From positions 1-37,779 of the forward strand of contig DYIZ01000049.1 in the NCBI GenBank assembly GCA_020723385.1: DNA of 37,779 nt. The letters run 5' to 3'. Positions 1-7,166 of the stretch are shown here, in pieces. The stretch is from Candidatus Aquidulcis sp. (GTDB lineage Bacteria > Chloroflexota > Anaerolineae > Anaerolineales > UBA4823). The notes beneath the pieces were generated by a model. That model saw nothing but the letters and a program-made list of their open reading frames with translations, had not been told where the DNA came from and made no database searches. Position 1 is the stretch's first letter. Each line of letters starts with the position of its first letter. Both the position numbers and the translations under genes were made by a program.

Positions 1-471
1 CTCGCGCACCAAAAGCATATGGGCAGCCGGGTCTTTGCCGGTCATGGAGGGCATCCCTCCGGTCAAGCGGATCCAACGCAGCAATTTGAAAGCGTCTGCG
101 CCGAGCACGTTGATCGCTCCGGACGCCTGGCGACGCAAGTAAGGGGCGCCGCGCATGTCCATCCACAGGATGCAATTCATCAAGGCATTGCCGCTGGCAT
201 CCACCGGGATGGTGCCTTCGCCCTGTGTCGAACAACACACCGCTTGAACTGCCTGGGCCGCGGCGGGATTCTGCCCGAGGAGGCGCTTCGCCGCCAAAAG
301 GAACGCCTGCCACCACCCTTCGGGCGATTGCTCTACCCCCCCATCGGGCGTAAGGAGGAGTTCCAATGGTTCGGCTTCCCAGCCCAGCACCTGCCCCTGG
401 ACGGTCACCAACGCCGCCTTGAGGCTCGAGGTGCCGAGATCTACGGCCAGGATGAGGGGATTATTGCTCAT
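1..471 (-). CDS. FGGY-family carbohydrate kinase, N-terminal part (truncated by window edge)
   Basis: This frame is open from the ATG at 471 to the window edge and gives 157 residues. It begins MSNNPLILAVDLGTSSLKAAL, the phosphate-1 motif (D-x-G-T-S) of the FGGY/ASKHA sugar kinases. Further on are the family-like segments VEQSPEGWWQAF, CCSTQG and CILWMDMRG. Family members phosphorylate a sugar or polyol with ATP in the cytoplasm. The xylulokinase-like look suggests a ketose substrate, but the substrate cannot be read from this half. The start codon overlaps the stop of the upstream aminotransferase (TGATG), so translation is probably coupled. Kinase, aminotransferase and class II aldolase form one minus-strand operon. 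The C-terminal half lies outside the window. Confidence 0.88.
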   Translation of the reverse strand, partial: MSNNPLILAVDLGTSSLKAALVTVQGQVLGWEAEPLELLLTPDGGVEQSPEGWWQAFLLAAKRLLGQNPAAAQAVQAVCCSTQGEGTIPVDASGNALMNCILWMDMRGAPYLRRQASGAINVLGADAFKLLRWIRLTGGMPSMTGKDPAAHMLLVRE

Positions 472-1922
472 CAAATCCCTTCCACGCTTGCCAAAACGCT
501 CTCGAAGCGATTCAGCGCCTCGTCAATCATCTCGTCGCTGTCGGCCATGCTGGTGTACATGCGGCTTCCCGCCAGCGTGACCAGGCCGCTCGCCATGTAG
601 GCTGCGCCCATCTCTTCCATCATGTGTTTACGCGGTTTCATTTCGCGCAGCAACTTGATGGGGTTTTTGAAGTCGAGCAGCATCACCCCCGAGGTCTCGA
701 GATGCACGATCGAACCCTGGTTATAAGCCACGAACGGCAGCTTCAGGCGGGCAATGATTTCCTGCAAGCCTTTGGTCAGCCGGTCGCCGGCCTGGCCAGC
801 CAACACGGCCGCGTTGGTGCGCTCCATTTCCAGCAACGCATAATATCCCGCCACACACGAAAGCGGGTTGGCCGAAAGCGTCCCGCCGATGTAGGCGCGC
901 TCGCCTGCCCCGCCAATCCCGGCGGCAAAACGCATCAGCACCTCGCGCCGCCCACCCACCCCGCCGGCCATCGGATAACCACCGGTGATGCACTTGCCGA
1001 AGATGGTCAGGTCGGGCCGCACGCCAAAATAGCCCTGTGCGCCACCCATTCCCAGGCGAAAACCGGTCACCACCTCGTCGAAGATCAGCAGCGCCCCGAA
1101 TTCGTCGCACAAGGCGCGCACGTTCTGGTTGAAATCGCGCGGCACCGGGCGCGTGCCGCTTTCCGGGCCGACCGGCTCAACGATGACCGCGGCGGTGCCG
1201 CCGCGCAGCCGGTTGAAGAGCAACAGCCGCCGCAGGGCTTCCAAATCGTTGGGATAGAATTCCTGCGTATCGCGGCTGCACGAGGCCGGGATGCCTTTGG
1301 CTTCCAGGCGGCGCGTGCCGGGAATGTGCAGGCCGTAGACCATCTGGTCGCTCCAGCCGTGGTAGGCCCCGCCAGCTTTGATGATCTTCCGTTTCCCGGT
1401 GAAGGCGCGGGCCGCCCGGATGGCCGCCATGACGCTCTCCGTGCCCGAACCCAACATGCGGAACATCTCCACCGAGGGCATGAAGCGGTTGACCAGTTGG
1501 GCCAGCTTCAGCTCGTATTCGTGAAACAGCCCCGTTACCGGCCCGCAGGTCTGCAACATCTCGAATACTTTTTCGCGCACCGGGGCGTAGTTGCTGCCCA
1601 ACACCGTTGGCCCGCCGGCCTGCAAAAAGTCAATATACCGGTTACCGTCCACATCCCACAGATAGGCGCCCTCGGCTTTTTCGACCGCCAGCGGGAACGG
1701 GTAATTGAAGGCCAGGTTGTGCTGCACGCCACCAGGGATGAACTGCTTGGCAGCGTCGGTCAGCGCCTTCGAGCGCGAGCAGCGCTTCTCGAAATAGCCG
1801 AGAAACTCTTGCATTTTCGCCCGTTTCACCGGGCGCATGGGCTGCTGGATCAGCGCGTTCAGTTGGCGGTAGATTTCGGCGCTGTCGGGATATTGGCTGA
1901 TGGCGTATTGCTGTTCGTCCAT
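471..1922 (-). CDS. Class III aminotransferase (glutamate-1-semialdehyde aminomutase-like)
   Basis: A 483-residue PLP enzyme of the class III (fold type I) aminotransferases, closest in style to HemL. Visible signatures are VDGNRYIDFL near residue 91, the phosphate-binding GSGTES at 158-163, AYHGWSDQ near 187, the ring-nitrogen aspartate in FDEVVTGFR (D282) and the Schiff-base lysine in FGKCITGGYPMAGG (K310). It has about 50 extra N-terminal residues before the usual start of HemL-like proteins. An AGGAG ribosome site lies 5 nt before the ATG. It sits between a class II aldolase and a sugar kinase, with no other tetrapyrrole gene in view. I therefore infer a catabolic transaminase acting on an amino-sugar, amino-polyol or aldehyde intermediate rather than haem synthesis. 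The real substrate is unknown. Confidence 0.9.
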   Translation of the reverse strand: MDEQQYAISQYPDSAEIYRQLNALIQQPMRPVKRAKMQEFLGYFEKRCSRSKALTDAAKQFIPGGVQHNLAFNYPFPLAVEKAEGAYLWDVDGNRYIDFLQAGGPTVLGSNYAPVREKVFEMLQTCGPVTGLFHEYELKLAQLVNRFMPSVEMFRMLGSGTESVMAAIRAARAFTGKRKIIKAGGAYHGWSDQMVYGLHIPGTRRLEAKGIPASCSRDTQEFYPNDLEALRRLLLFNRLRGGTAAVIVEPVGPESGTRPVPRDFNQNVRALCDEFGALLIFDEVVTGFRLGMGGAQGYFGVRPDLTIFGKCITGGYPMAGGVGGRREVLMRFAAGIGGAGERAYIGGTLSANPLSCVAGYYALLEMERTNAAVLAGQAGDRLTKGLQEIIARLKLPFVAYNQGSIVHLETSGVMLLDFKNPIKLLREMKPRKHMMEEMGAAYMASGLVTLAGSRMYTSMADSDEMIDEALNRFESVLASVEGI

Positions 1923-1946
1923 AGATTCTCCTGGCTTACTCGTCGT

Positions 1947-2630
1947 TCACTCGCCGCTCGTCTGGAAATTGCCCTGTTCGACCTTTTGCTGGTCTTTGCG
2001 CAGCTTGACAAAGGCAATCTCGCGCACGGCCAGCGGGATTTTGCTCACCTTGCGCTCGCTACACAGCGCCAGCAGGTAGGCCAGGGCGCACTTTTCCAGG
2101 ATTTCGACGTTGTGTATAGCACGCTCCATGTCGTGGCCAAAACACAGCGCCCCGTGATTCTGGAGGATATAGGCGTTATGGCGATTCTTCACCCGTTGGA
2201 CCACCCCGTTTTTCAGGAATCCGGTGCCGGAGGGAGCATACGGAATGATGTCCACCGAACGCCCCAGGAAACGCACCTGCTCGTCGAACAGCGCCGGGAT
2301 GGGCGCGTTGATGAGCGCCAGCGCGCTGGTATACACCTGATGTGTGTGGATAATCGCCTTCACATCCGGGCGGGCGTGGTATATTCCGGCGTGCAGGTTG
2401 CTCTCCACCGACGGTTTGCGCTCCCCCGCCCGCGGCTTCAGGTCGAAGTCCAGCACACACACATCGTCGGAGGTCATTTTGCCGTAATCATAGTTGGACG
2501 GCGTGATGGCAAAGGCGTTTTGCCCGGACAGGCGGATAGACACATTCCCGCCGGTCGCCATCAAATAGCCCTTCTCGACCAGGAGTTGGCAGGCGGTGAC
2601 AATTTGTTGCTGTTCATGGTTATGATTCAT
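1947..2630 (-). CDS. Class II aldolase/adducin family protein (fuculose-phosphate aldolase-like)
   Basis: A 227-residue protein with all hallmarks of zinc-dependent class II sugar-phosphate aldolases. It has ATGGNVSIR near residue 26, SNYDYG near 45, the catalytic glutamate and following segment ESNLHAGIY (E76), the zinc ligands HTH (H95, H97) and a third ligand in QNHGALCFG (H159). Family enzymes split a ketose 1-phosphate into DHAP and an aldehyde, or decarboxylate or epimerise related sugar phosphates. It is the first gene of a minus-strand operon and is followed after 24 nt by the aminotransferase. A GGGAG ribosome site lies 6 nt before the ATG. The promoter TTGACA-17-TAGAAT lies directly upstream, inside the TetR operator region. 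The precise substrate is not recognisable. Confidence 0.9.
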   Translation of the reverse strand: MNHNHEQQQIVTACQLLVEKGYLMATGGNVSIRLSGQNAFAITPSNYDYGKMTSDDVCVLDFDLKPRAGERKPSVESNLHAGIYHARPDVKAIIHTHQVYTSALALINAPIPALFDEQVRFLGRSVDIIPYAPSGTGFLKNGVVQRVKNRHNAYILQNHGALCFGHDMERAIHNVEILEKCALAYLLALCSERKVSKIPLAVREIAFVKLRKDQQKVEQGNFQTSGE

Positions 2631-2646
2631 CTGACGCTCCCTGAAC

Positions 2647-2675
2647 TTGACACTGTCAAGATTCTAGTGGATAAT
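2647..2675 (+). promoter_or_regulatory. Sigma70-type promoter for the tetR-family gene
   Basis: TTGACA (2647-2652), a 17-nt spacer, then GATAAT (2670-2675). This is near consensus and points at the regulator whose ATG is at 2714. The -35 box lies in the left operator arm, consistent with autorepression. Confidence 0.7.
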
Positions 2676-2689
2676 CTAAACAGTGTCAA
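2661..2689 (-). promoter_or_regulatory. Sigma70-type promoter for the aldolase-aminotransferase-kinase operon
   Basis: On the minus strand TTGACA (2689-2684), a 17-nt spacer, then TAGAAT (2666-2661), about 30 nt before the aldolase ATG at 2630. The -35 box lies in the right operator arm, and the two divergent promoters overlap face to face. Confidence 0.7.
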
Positions 2690-2713
2690 GATTAAGCTTG
2701 AGGAGATTTGGCA

Positions 2714-3355
2714 ATGCCAGAGAAAACCTACCACCATGGCGACCTGAAAAACGCCCTGATCGCAGCCGGGATAGATATCCTCGCCAAAGAGGGCATGGGC
2801 GGGCTGAGCCTGCGCAAAGCAGCGCGCAAAGCCGGGGTGAGCCATGCTGCGCCCTATGCTCACTTCACCGACAAGCAGGCGCTCATCGCCGCCATCGCCA
2901 CCGATGGGCACAGCAAAATTTACGCCCGCCTCGCCAGCGTGATGGAGCAATACCCCGGCGACCCGCTGCGGCAGCTCATCGAGATCGCCTGGAGCTACAT
3001 CGAGTTTGGGCTGCAGGAAGCCGACCATTTCCGAGTCATGTTCTCGGGCGCGGTGGAAAAAGAGCGCGACTACCCTGCTTTGGTGGAGATAACCGGGAAA
3101 AACTTTGGGCTGGTCCGCCAGCTAACGGTGCGCTGTCAGGCTGCCGGCATCCTGGCCCCCGGCGATCCTGATTTGGCAGCCGTCGGTATGTGGGGGCTGG
3201 TGCATGGGTTCGTGTCGCTCCTCCTGGAAGGGCAGATTTCCCACACGGTGACAGACCGCTACAGCCAGCGTGAACTGCTGATCGCCGCGCTCAACCAGAT
3301 TTCGCGGGTTCCCATAGATTTGCAAAATTATTCAACACCGCCCGATGGTGGATAG
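2714..3355 (+). CDS. TetR/AcrR-family transcriptional regulator (WHG-type C-terminal domain)
   Basis: A 213-residue regulator. The N-terminal helix-turn-helix spans about residues 10-55, with KTYHHGDLKNALIAAG, LSLRKAARKAGVSHAAPYAHF and TDKQALIAAIA typical of the TetR branch carrying a WHG C-terminal ligand domain. A TTG at 2708 is also in frame, but the ATG at 2714 sits 8 nt after GAGGAG (2700-2705), against 2 nt for the TTG, so ATG is chosen. It is divergent from the aldolase operon across an 83-nt region holding a perfect inverted repeat. The likely role is repression of that operon and of itself, relieved by a substrate or pathway intermediate. This role is inferred from layout. Confidence 0.9.
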   Translation: MPEKTYHHGDLKNALIAAGIDILAKEGMGGLSLRKAARKAGVSHAAPYAHFTDKQALIAAIATDGHSKIYARLASVMEQYPGDPLRQLIEIAWSYIEFGLQEADHFRVMFSGAVEKERDYPALVEITGKNFGLVRQLTVRCQAAGILAPGDPDLAAVGMWGLVHGFVSLLLEGQISHTVTDRYSQRELLIAALNQISRVPIDLQNYSTPPDGG

Positions 3356-3431
3356 GAAAGCCCAAATTGGTTGTTACCGGTTGATCGAACAGATAAAGGT
3401 AATCGGGTTTCCTCGTTTCACTTGGAATGAC

Positions 3432-3452
3432 AATTGCCTGCAATGGGCAATT
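3432..3452. terminator. Weak hairpin between convergent tetR and histidine-kinase genes
   Basis: AATTGCC (3432-3438) pairs with GGCAATT (3446-3452) around a 7-nt loop. No T-run follows directly, though ATTTTT occurs at 3467-3472. The 186-nt stretch 3356-3541 separates two convergent genes. A 71-codon plus-strand frame here has no family signature, and I do not call it a gene. Confidence 0.25.
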
Positions 3453-3541
3453 AAGTGCGGAGTAATATTTTTACAAGCCCTACGCGTCGGGAATTCCGAC
3501 ATCATCCTGTTCAAGGCTAAAAACGAATCCACGCCTCACGG

Positions 3542-5824
3542 TTACAACAAGCCAGTGTGATTTTCCCCCTGGCTCCACACGACTTTCAGCCGCGTGCCGT
3601 GTTGTGGGGTCGAATCAATCTGTAGCCGGGCGCTGATCAATGACGCTCGTTCATACATTCCTGCCAGGCCAAAATGCCGGTTAGCCAGCAGCCCAATCAG
3701 GTTGAGCGACTCACCTGTCTCGAAGCCGATCCCGTTGTCTTCCACCGTCAGCGTTGCCTGGTCTGATGCCAGGCATCCTGCAATGCAAATATCACTGGCC
3801 TGGGCGTGAACCAGGGCATTCTGGCAGGCTTGCTGGATGATGCGAAACAGGTGCAGCTCGACTGCAGGAGGATAACGCACCTCGCTGGGGGGCAAATCTA
3901 CCCGGATGGGAATCGCGCCTCCGACGAGTCCGGGCGACTCATCTGACAACTCCTCGATGGCCGCTTGCAGGCCGTAGCTCAGCATCGCCGGGCGCAAGCC
4001 GTTGATGATCTCGCGCACATGACCAACCGCAGATTGATAGGCCTCTGCAAACTGTGGTGAGGCGCCATCGCCGGCGTTGATCCTGAGCATCGCCATTTGG
4101 CCGAGAACATCGTCGTGCAGCTCACGCGCCAGACGGCTGCGCTCGGCTTCTTCTCGCTCGATGTCGGCCTGATAGAGGGCGTGCAGGCGTTCGGTTTGAA
4201 GGATGTTGGTGAGGGCCACCGCGGTCTGGTTGGCAAGGGCTTGAAAAATGGCGATCTCCGCCTGGGCGTAGAAATCGTCGGGATCACGCCGCCCCAACAG
4301 CCACAGACCAACCTGCTCTCCGCCAAGTTTGAGCGGCAGGGCCAGCCGCACCCACGAGACGGGTTGTCTCTCCTGCTCCATCGTCGCCGGCAGGCGATAA
4401 TGCCCGGCATTTGTGAGCAGCCTGGGATCATTGCAATCCTGAGGAAGGTCGCCATCTTCAACACCTATCCGGTAAACCGTCGCCATCCGGCAGTTTTCGT
4501 CAACCCGCAGCAAGGCCGACTGGCGTACGAGCAGGCTGGGCAGCACTTCCTCCGTGAGCAGGTGAATGAGCGAGGGGGTATCTTGGGTGATGGTAATGCG
4601 CTCGGCGTAGGTTTCTAACAAACGAGCAGGTGGTAAGGGCATACCCAAAAGTCGCTGTTCGACCCAACGTTGGAAGGAAGCAAACCCGAAAACCGTAAAG
4701 AGGGCGGCCAGGAAAGGCCCAACCAGACCGAGCAAGATCATCGTATCACTGGGAGGAAATACAGCGTAAATGATCGTTGTCAGAAGGGTCATGGCGCTTA
4801 CCAGCAAGACGATAAACAGATATAGGGCGATAAAGCGGTTGGCGCGCAATTCCGATGGGCCTAAACGACGGCGATGAGCAACGTAGAAATATACGCCTGG
4901 CAGGATCGGCAGCCCCAGGAGACTCACGGCTCCCGCCGGTTTCCAACTGCCGATCAATCCTGCAATCACCAAGGCGATGGTTGGGGTTAACGTTAGCGCT
5001 ACGCCGGCTGCCAGCAGCCCCAATTCACGGCGCAGGGCGGGCTGGATGAAGAAGCGTATGACTAACAGGATGATGCTGCCCAAGACCGCCAGCAGAAAGC
5101 CAAAAAAGAAGGCATAGGATGGCAATAGTTGAAACCATTGGGCCACCGCAATCAGGCTTCCAACCGAGTAGAGGACAACCCAGACGGCGGCAGGAGCTTT
5201 CCCCAACGGTTTGGGAAAGACCCAGTGCAGATTCCAGTACACGGGAATACACATCCAAATCGCCGCCCGCATGACGAGCGTACAGTTCCAGACGCGCCAT
5301 GCCGATAAGGTTCCAACCAGCAGCCAGATCGCCGTCAGGTAGTTGAATGCGATCAATAGCCGCCAGCGATCATCACGTGGGCGCAGAATCATGACGGTCA
5401 ATGTCCCGAAAAACCAGAAGATGTAGGAAAGCCACCAATAACTCGACAACCGTTGAATGATTTCCTGGCGAGGATCAAGCGGATATTGCCATGAAACTGT
5501 AAGCTGCTGCCCGCCGCGTTCGACGATGATAGGCACTGTCTGGCCCTGATGCGCCCCCTCGAACAGGTTCTGCCCCAAGTCTGTCAAGAAATCATTTATG
5601 GTGACTGACCCAACCTGGATCAAATTGTCGCCAACCTGGAGGCTGGCTGCCTGTGCGTTCTCAGTGTAAATTCCCGTTACCTCGCCACTCTCCGGGTCGA
5701 AATAGAAACCTGGGTAGAGTGCTACGAAGAATCGGGCATAGGTGTAGCCCACCAGGATCAAGAGCACGATCCAGGGTAAGATGGATCCTAGGATTTGTTG
5801 GAAGCTTGGCAGGCGTTTTTCCAT
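3542..5824 (-). CDS. Membrane sensor histidine kinase, NarL/DegS type, with PDZ and GAF domains
   Basis: A 760-residue inner-membrane sensor. Residues 13-34 form a membrane segment. Residues about 45-110 look like a PDZ domain facing outside (YTENAQAASLQVGDNLIQVGSVTIND). About 130-380 holds roughly eight membrane segments. About 410-540 looks like a GAF domain. A dimerisation/phospho-acceptor domain of the HisKA_3 type has RSRLARELHDDVLGQMAM with H570 as the phosphorylated histidine. The ATPase domain has an N-box QQACQNALVHAQ, VEDNGIGFE and HFGLAGMYERA. The signal sensed is unknown; the PDZ domain suggests a peptide or envelope cue. AGGGA lies 7 nt before the ATG. The cognate regulator is almost certainly the LuxR-type response regulator encoded 277 nt upstream on the same strand. 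Confidence 0.92.
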   Translation of the reverse strand: MEKRLPSFQQILGSILPWIVLLILVGYTYARFFVALYPGFYFDPESGEVTGIYTENAQAASLQVGDNLIQVGSVTINDFLTDLGQNLFEGAHQGQTVPIIVERGGQQLTVSWQYPLDPRQEIIQRLSSYWWLSYIFWFFGTLTVMILRPRDDRWRLLIAFNYLTAIWLLVGTLSAWRVWNCTLVMRAAIWMCIPVYWNLHWVFPKPLGKAPAAVWVVLYSVGSLIAVAQWFQLLPSYAFFFGFLLAVLGSIILLVIRFFIQPALRRELGLLAAGVALTLTPTIALVIAGLIGSWKPAGAVSLLGLPILPGVYFYVAHRRRLGPSELRANRFIALYLFIVLLVSAMTLLTTIIYAVFPPSDTMILLGLVGPFLAALFTVFGFASFQRWVEQRLLGMPLPPARLLETYAERITITQDTPSLIHLLTEEVLPSLLVRQSALLRVDENCRMATVYRIGVEDGDLPQDCNDPRLLTNAGHYRLPATMEQERQPVSWVRLALPLKLGGEQVGLWLLGRRDPDDFYAQAEIAIFQALANQTAVALTNILQTERLHALYQADIEREEAERSRLARELHDDVLGQMAMLRINAGDGASPQFAEAYQSAVGHVREIINGLRPAMLSYGLQAAIEELSDESPGLVGGAIPIRVDLPPSEVRYPPAVELHLFRIIQQACQNALVHAQASDICIAGCLASDQATLTVEDNGIGFETGESLNLIGLLANRHFGLAGMYERASLISARLQIDSTPQHGTRLKVVWSQGENHTGLL

Positions 5825-5880
5825 GATGGCATCCCTGGCAGATCTGTGTCGAATTTGAAGAAAACTCGCGGTTTAAGAAA

Positions 5881-5913
5881 AGGAGGTACGCCAATTATAG
5901 CGCGTAACCTCCT
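5881..5913 (-). terminator. Hairpin between response regulator and kinase genes, terminator- or attenuator-like
   Basis: AGGAGGT (5881-5887) pairs with ACCTCCT (5907-5913). ACGC (5888-5891) then pairs with GCGT (5902-5905), leaving one bulged base. Read on the minus strand the stem is followed by TTTCTT, so it could end or attenuate transcription leaving the response-regulator gene. The loop contains TATAAT on the minus strand, a possible -10 box for the kinase gene, but no good -35 is seen 17 nt upstream. The 277-nt stretch 5825-6101 shows nothing else. Confidence 0.4.
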
Positions 5914-6101
5914 CTGACTGACCGGCGATTGGGTATCGAGTTTACTAGGAAGCACAGGCTCTGTAACGTTACACCGCCCCAGCCGCCCACTTCACTGGCG
6001 ACTGCCAGCCCTGGCAAGTGAAATAGCCGGAGATGCCTGAGATCAGACTTGAGCGCGTTAATCCACCCTGGTCAAAAGTTGCTCCAGGCTATTGGCGCGA
6101 C

Positions 6102-6815
6102 TCAACCGGTTTTCCCGTTGCCGTATGTTCGTAAGTCAACGTTTGAAACGTCAGGAGTGAGCAATTCTATCTGACGGGCCTTTGCGATTGCGGCTGCCCG
6201 GGTGCGCACGTCCAGCTTTAGGTATGCCCCCGAAAGTAAATTGCGCAGTGTCGAACTTTCGATGCTCATTTTGTGGGCCAGGTCGGCTGTACTGGCATCC
6301 GGGTAGGCCGCGCAAAGCGACAACGCTTCCAACTGCCTGACGCTCAAGGGTTGGTTCAGGTCGCCGGCCTGGCGCGCGCGTAGTTGCTGGTAAGCCTGCT
6401 GGCTCAAGTGAATCCCCCCGCCAGCAACGCTGCGGATCACCGAGGCCAGCTCTTTGATGGTCTCATGATCATCTTTCAGTACATATCCGCTGGCTCCGGC
6501 CTCCATAACAGCATGGATGAGCGTGCGCTGGGTGTGCATCGAAATAACCAGAATTGCCAGCCTGGGGTAGATTTGCAAGAGTTTCGGGATCAGGAATAAT
6601 ATTGGGTAGGGGTTGGGATTCTCCAGGCTGGTGGGTGCGTGAACATCGAGCAGTAATACATCCACCCGCTGGTGGGCGAGCATAGGTTCTAATGCTTCCC
6701 CGTATAGCACCGTACCAACAACATCAATATCAGGTTCACCGGTCAAGCGATGTAAATAGCCGTCAATAATCCCCTGGTGATCATCCAGAATGGCCACACA
6801 AATTTTATTTGTCAT
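6102..6815 (-). CDS. NarL/LuxR-family response regulator
   Basis: A 237-residue two-domain regulator. The receiver domain spans about residues 5-125, with acidic residues D11/D12, the phospho-acceptor D57 in LLLDVHAP and the conserved lysine in SGYVLKDD. The C-terminal LuxR-type helix-turn-helix (about 155-215) is recognisable from LSVRQLEALSLCAAYPDASTA and the recognition-helix region SSTLRNLLSGAYLKLDVRTRAAA. The latter is rather divergent from the usual TVKNHLSNIYRKL pattern. It lies upstream of and co-directional with the PDZ/GAF histidine kinase and probably receives phosphate from it. It begins with ATG at 6815; the ribosome site is weak (GGGG about 10 nt upstream). Target genes cannot be inferred. 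Confidence 0.9.
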   Translation of the reverse strand: MTNKICVAILDDHQGIIDGYLHRLTGEPDIDVVGTVLYGEALEPMLAHQRVDVLLLDVHAPTSLENPNPYPILFLIPKLLQIYPRLAILVISMHTQRTLIHAVMEAGASGYVLKDDHETIKELASVIRSVAGGGIHLSQQAYQQLRARQAGDLNQPLSVRQLEALSLCAAYPDASTADLAHKMSIESSTLRNLLSGAYLKLDVRTRAAAIAKARQIELLTPDVSNVDLRTYGNGKTG

Positions 6816-6999
6816 TGGTTAACAGCCCCTCATTAGCGTTTTGGTTCTCCCGCCTTCTGCGGGAATGTATTCCAGATTTTGGGATCATCCCGTCAGAAGC
6901 AGCAGAGCTTGTTTTTTATAGGATACATCAAATGATTTCTCGTTGCAAGGGGGTAGGACAAAACATGATAAATGCCTATGTCGAGACAAAGTTTGCCTA

Positions 7000-7028
7000 T
7001 TAACATTTCAACTGTAAATCGTTATAAA
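7000..7028 (+). promoter_or_regulatory. Candidate sigma70 promoter for a plus-strand small RNA
   Basis: TTAACA (7000-7005), a 17-nt spacer, then TATAAA (7023-7028). No open reading frame with a ribosome site follows before the terminator at 7089. Confidence 0.45.
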
Positions 7029-7034
7029 TTGGTT

Positions 7035-7126
7035 CATGGGGTTGTAAAACAAGTTTGCCAGTTGTTCCGTTTGGGGGGCAGATCCGTGTTGGTGGGCGTA
7101 GGGGAACGCCCACCAAATTTTTTATT
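7035..7126 (+). ncRNA. Candidate small non-coding RNA of about 90 nt
   Basis: The predicted transcript would start about 7 nt after the -10 box at 7023-7028 and end in the T-run of the terminator at 7089-7123. It would be antisense to no gene, lying between two minus-strand genes. There is no match to any RNA family that I recognise. The evidence is purely the promoter-terminator arrangement. Confidence 0.35.
7089..7123 (+). terminator. Intrinsic terminator on the plus strand
   Basis: A perfect 11-bp stem, TTGGTGGGCGT (7089-7099) with ACGCCCACCAA (7106-7116), has a 6-nt loop AGGGGA and is followed by A and six Ts (7118-7123). The T-run is present only on the plus strand. It also lies 50 nt beyond the stop of the minus-strand CAP-LysM gene, but that orientation lacks a T-run. 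Confidence 0.7.
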
Positions 7127-7166
7127 GTTCAAGAAAATATAGCGACGGTGAGGCGGTTACGCCGAA

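Larger units (their letters stand above)
2646..2690. promoter_or_regulatory. Putative TetR operator: 11-bp perfect inverted repeat between divergent genes
   Basis: CTTGACACTGT (2646-2656) is the exact reverse complement of ACAGTGTCAAG (2680-2690), with 23 bp between the arms. The left arm is also part of a 15-bp near-palindrome at 2646-2660 with one central mismatch. The decamer TGTCAAGATT occurs as a direct repeat at 2654-2663 and 2684-2693. The repeats cover the -35 boxes of both divergent promoters, so a TetR dimer bound here would block both operons. That the neighbouring regulator is the ligand of this site is inferred from position. Confidence 0.75.
6816..7166. other. 351-nt intergenic region with a candidate small-RNA unit
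   Basis: There is no convincing protein gene here; short plus-strand frames lack family signatures and ribosome sites. Near the response-regulator start, TCCCGC (6848-6853) pairs with GCGGGA (6859-6864) in what would be that gene's leader. The right part holds a promoter-like sequence and an intrinsic terminator on the plus strand, opposite to both flanking genes (listed separately). Confidence 0.6.

Noticed and set aside
624-2747. A 707-codon plus-strand reading frame across the aminotransferase and aldolase genes
   Set aside because: It is a shadow frame of GC-rich genes. It has no family motif and no ribosome site, and it is opposite to two genes with clear catalytic residues.
3345-3560. 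A 71-codon plus-strand frame after the tetR-family gene
   Set aside because: No ribosome site or recognisable sequence, and it overlaps the ends of two real convergent genes.
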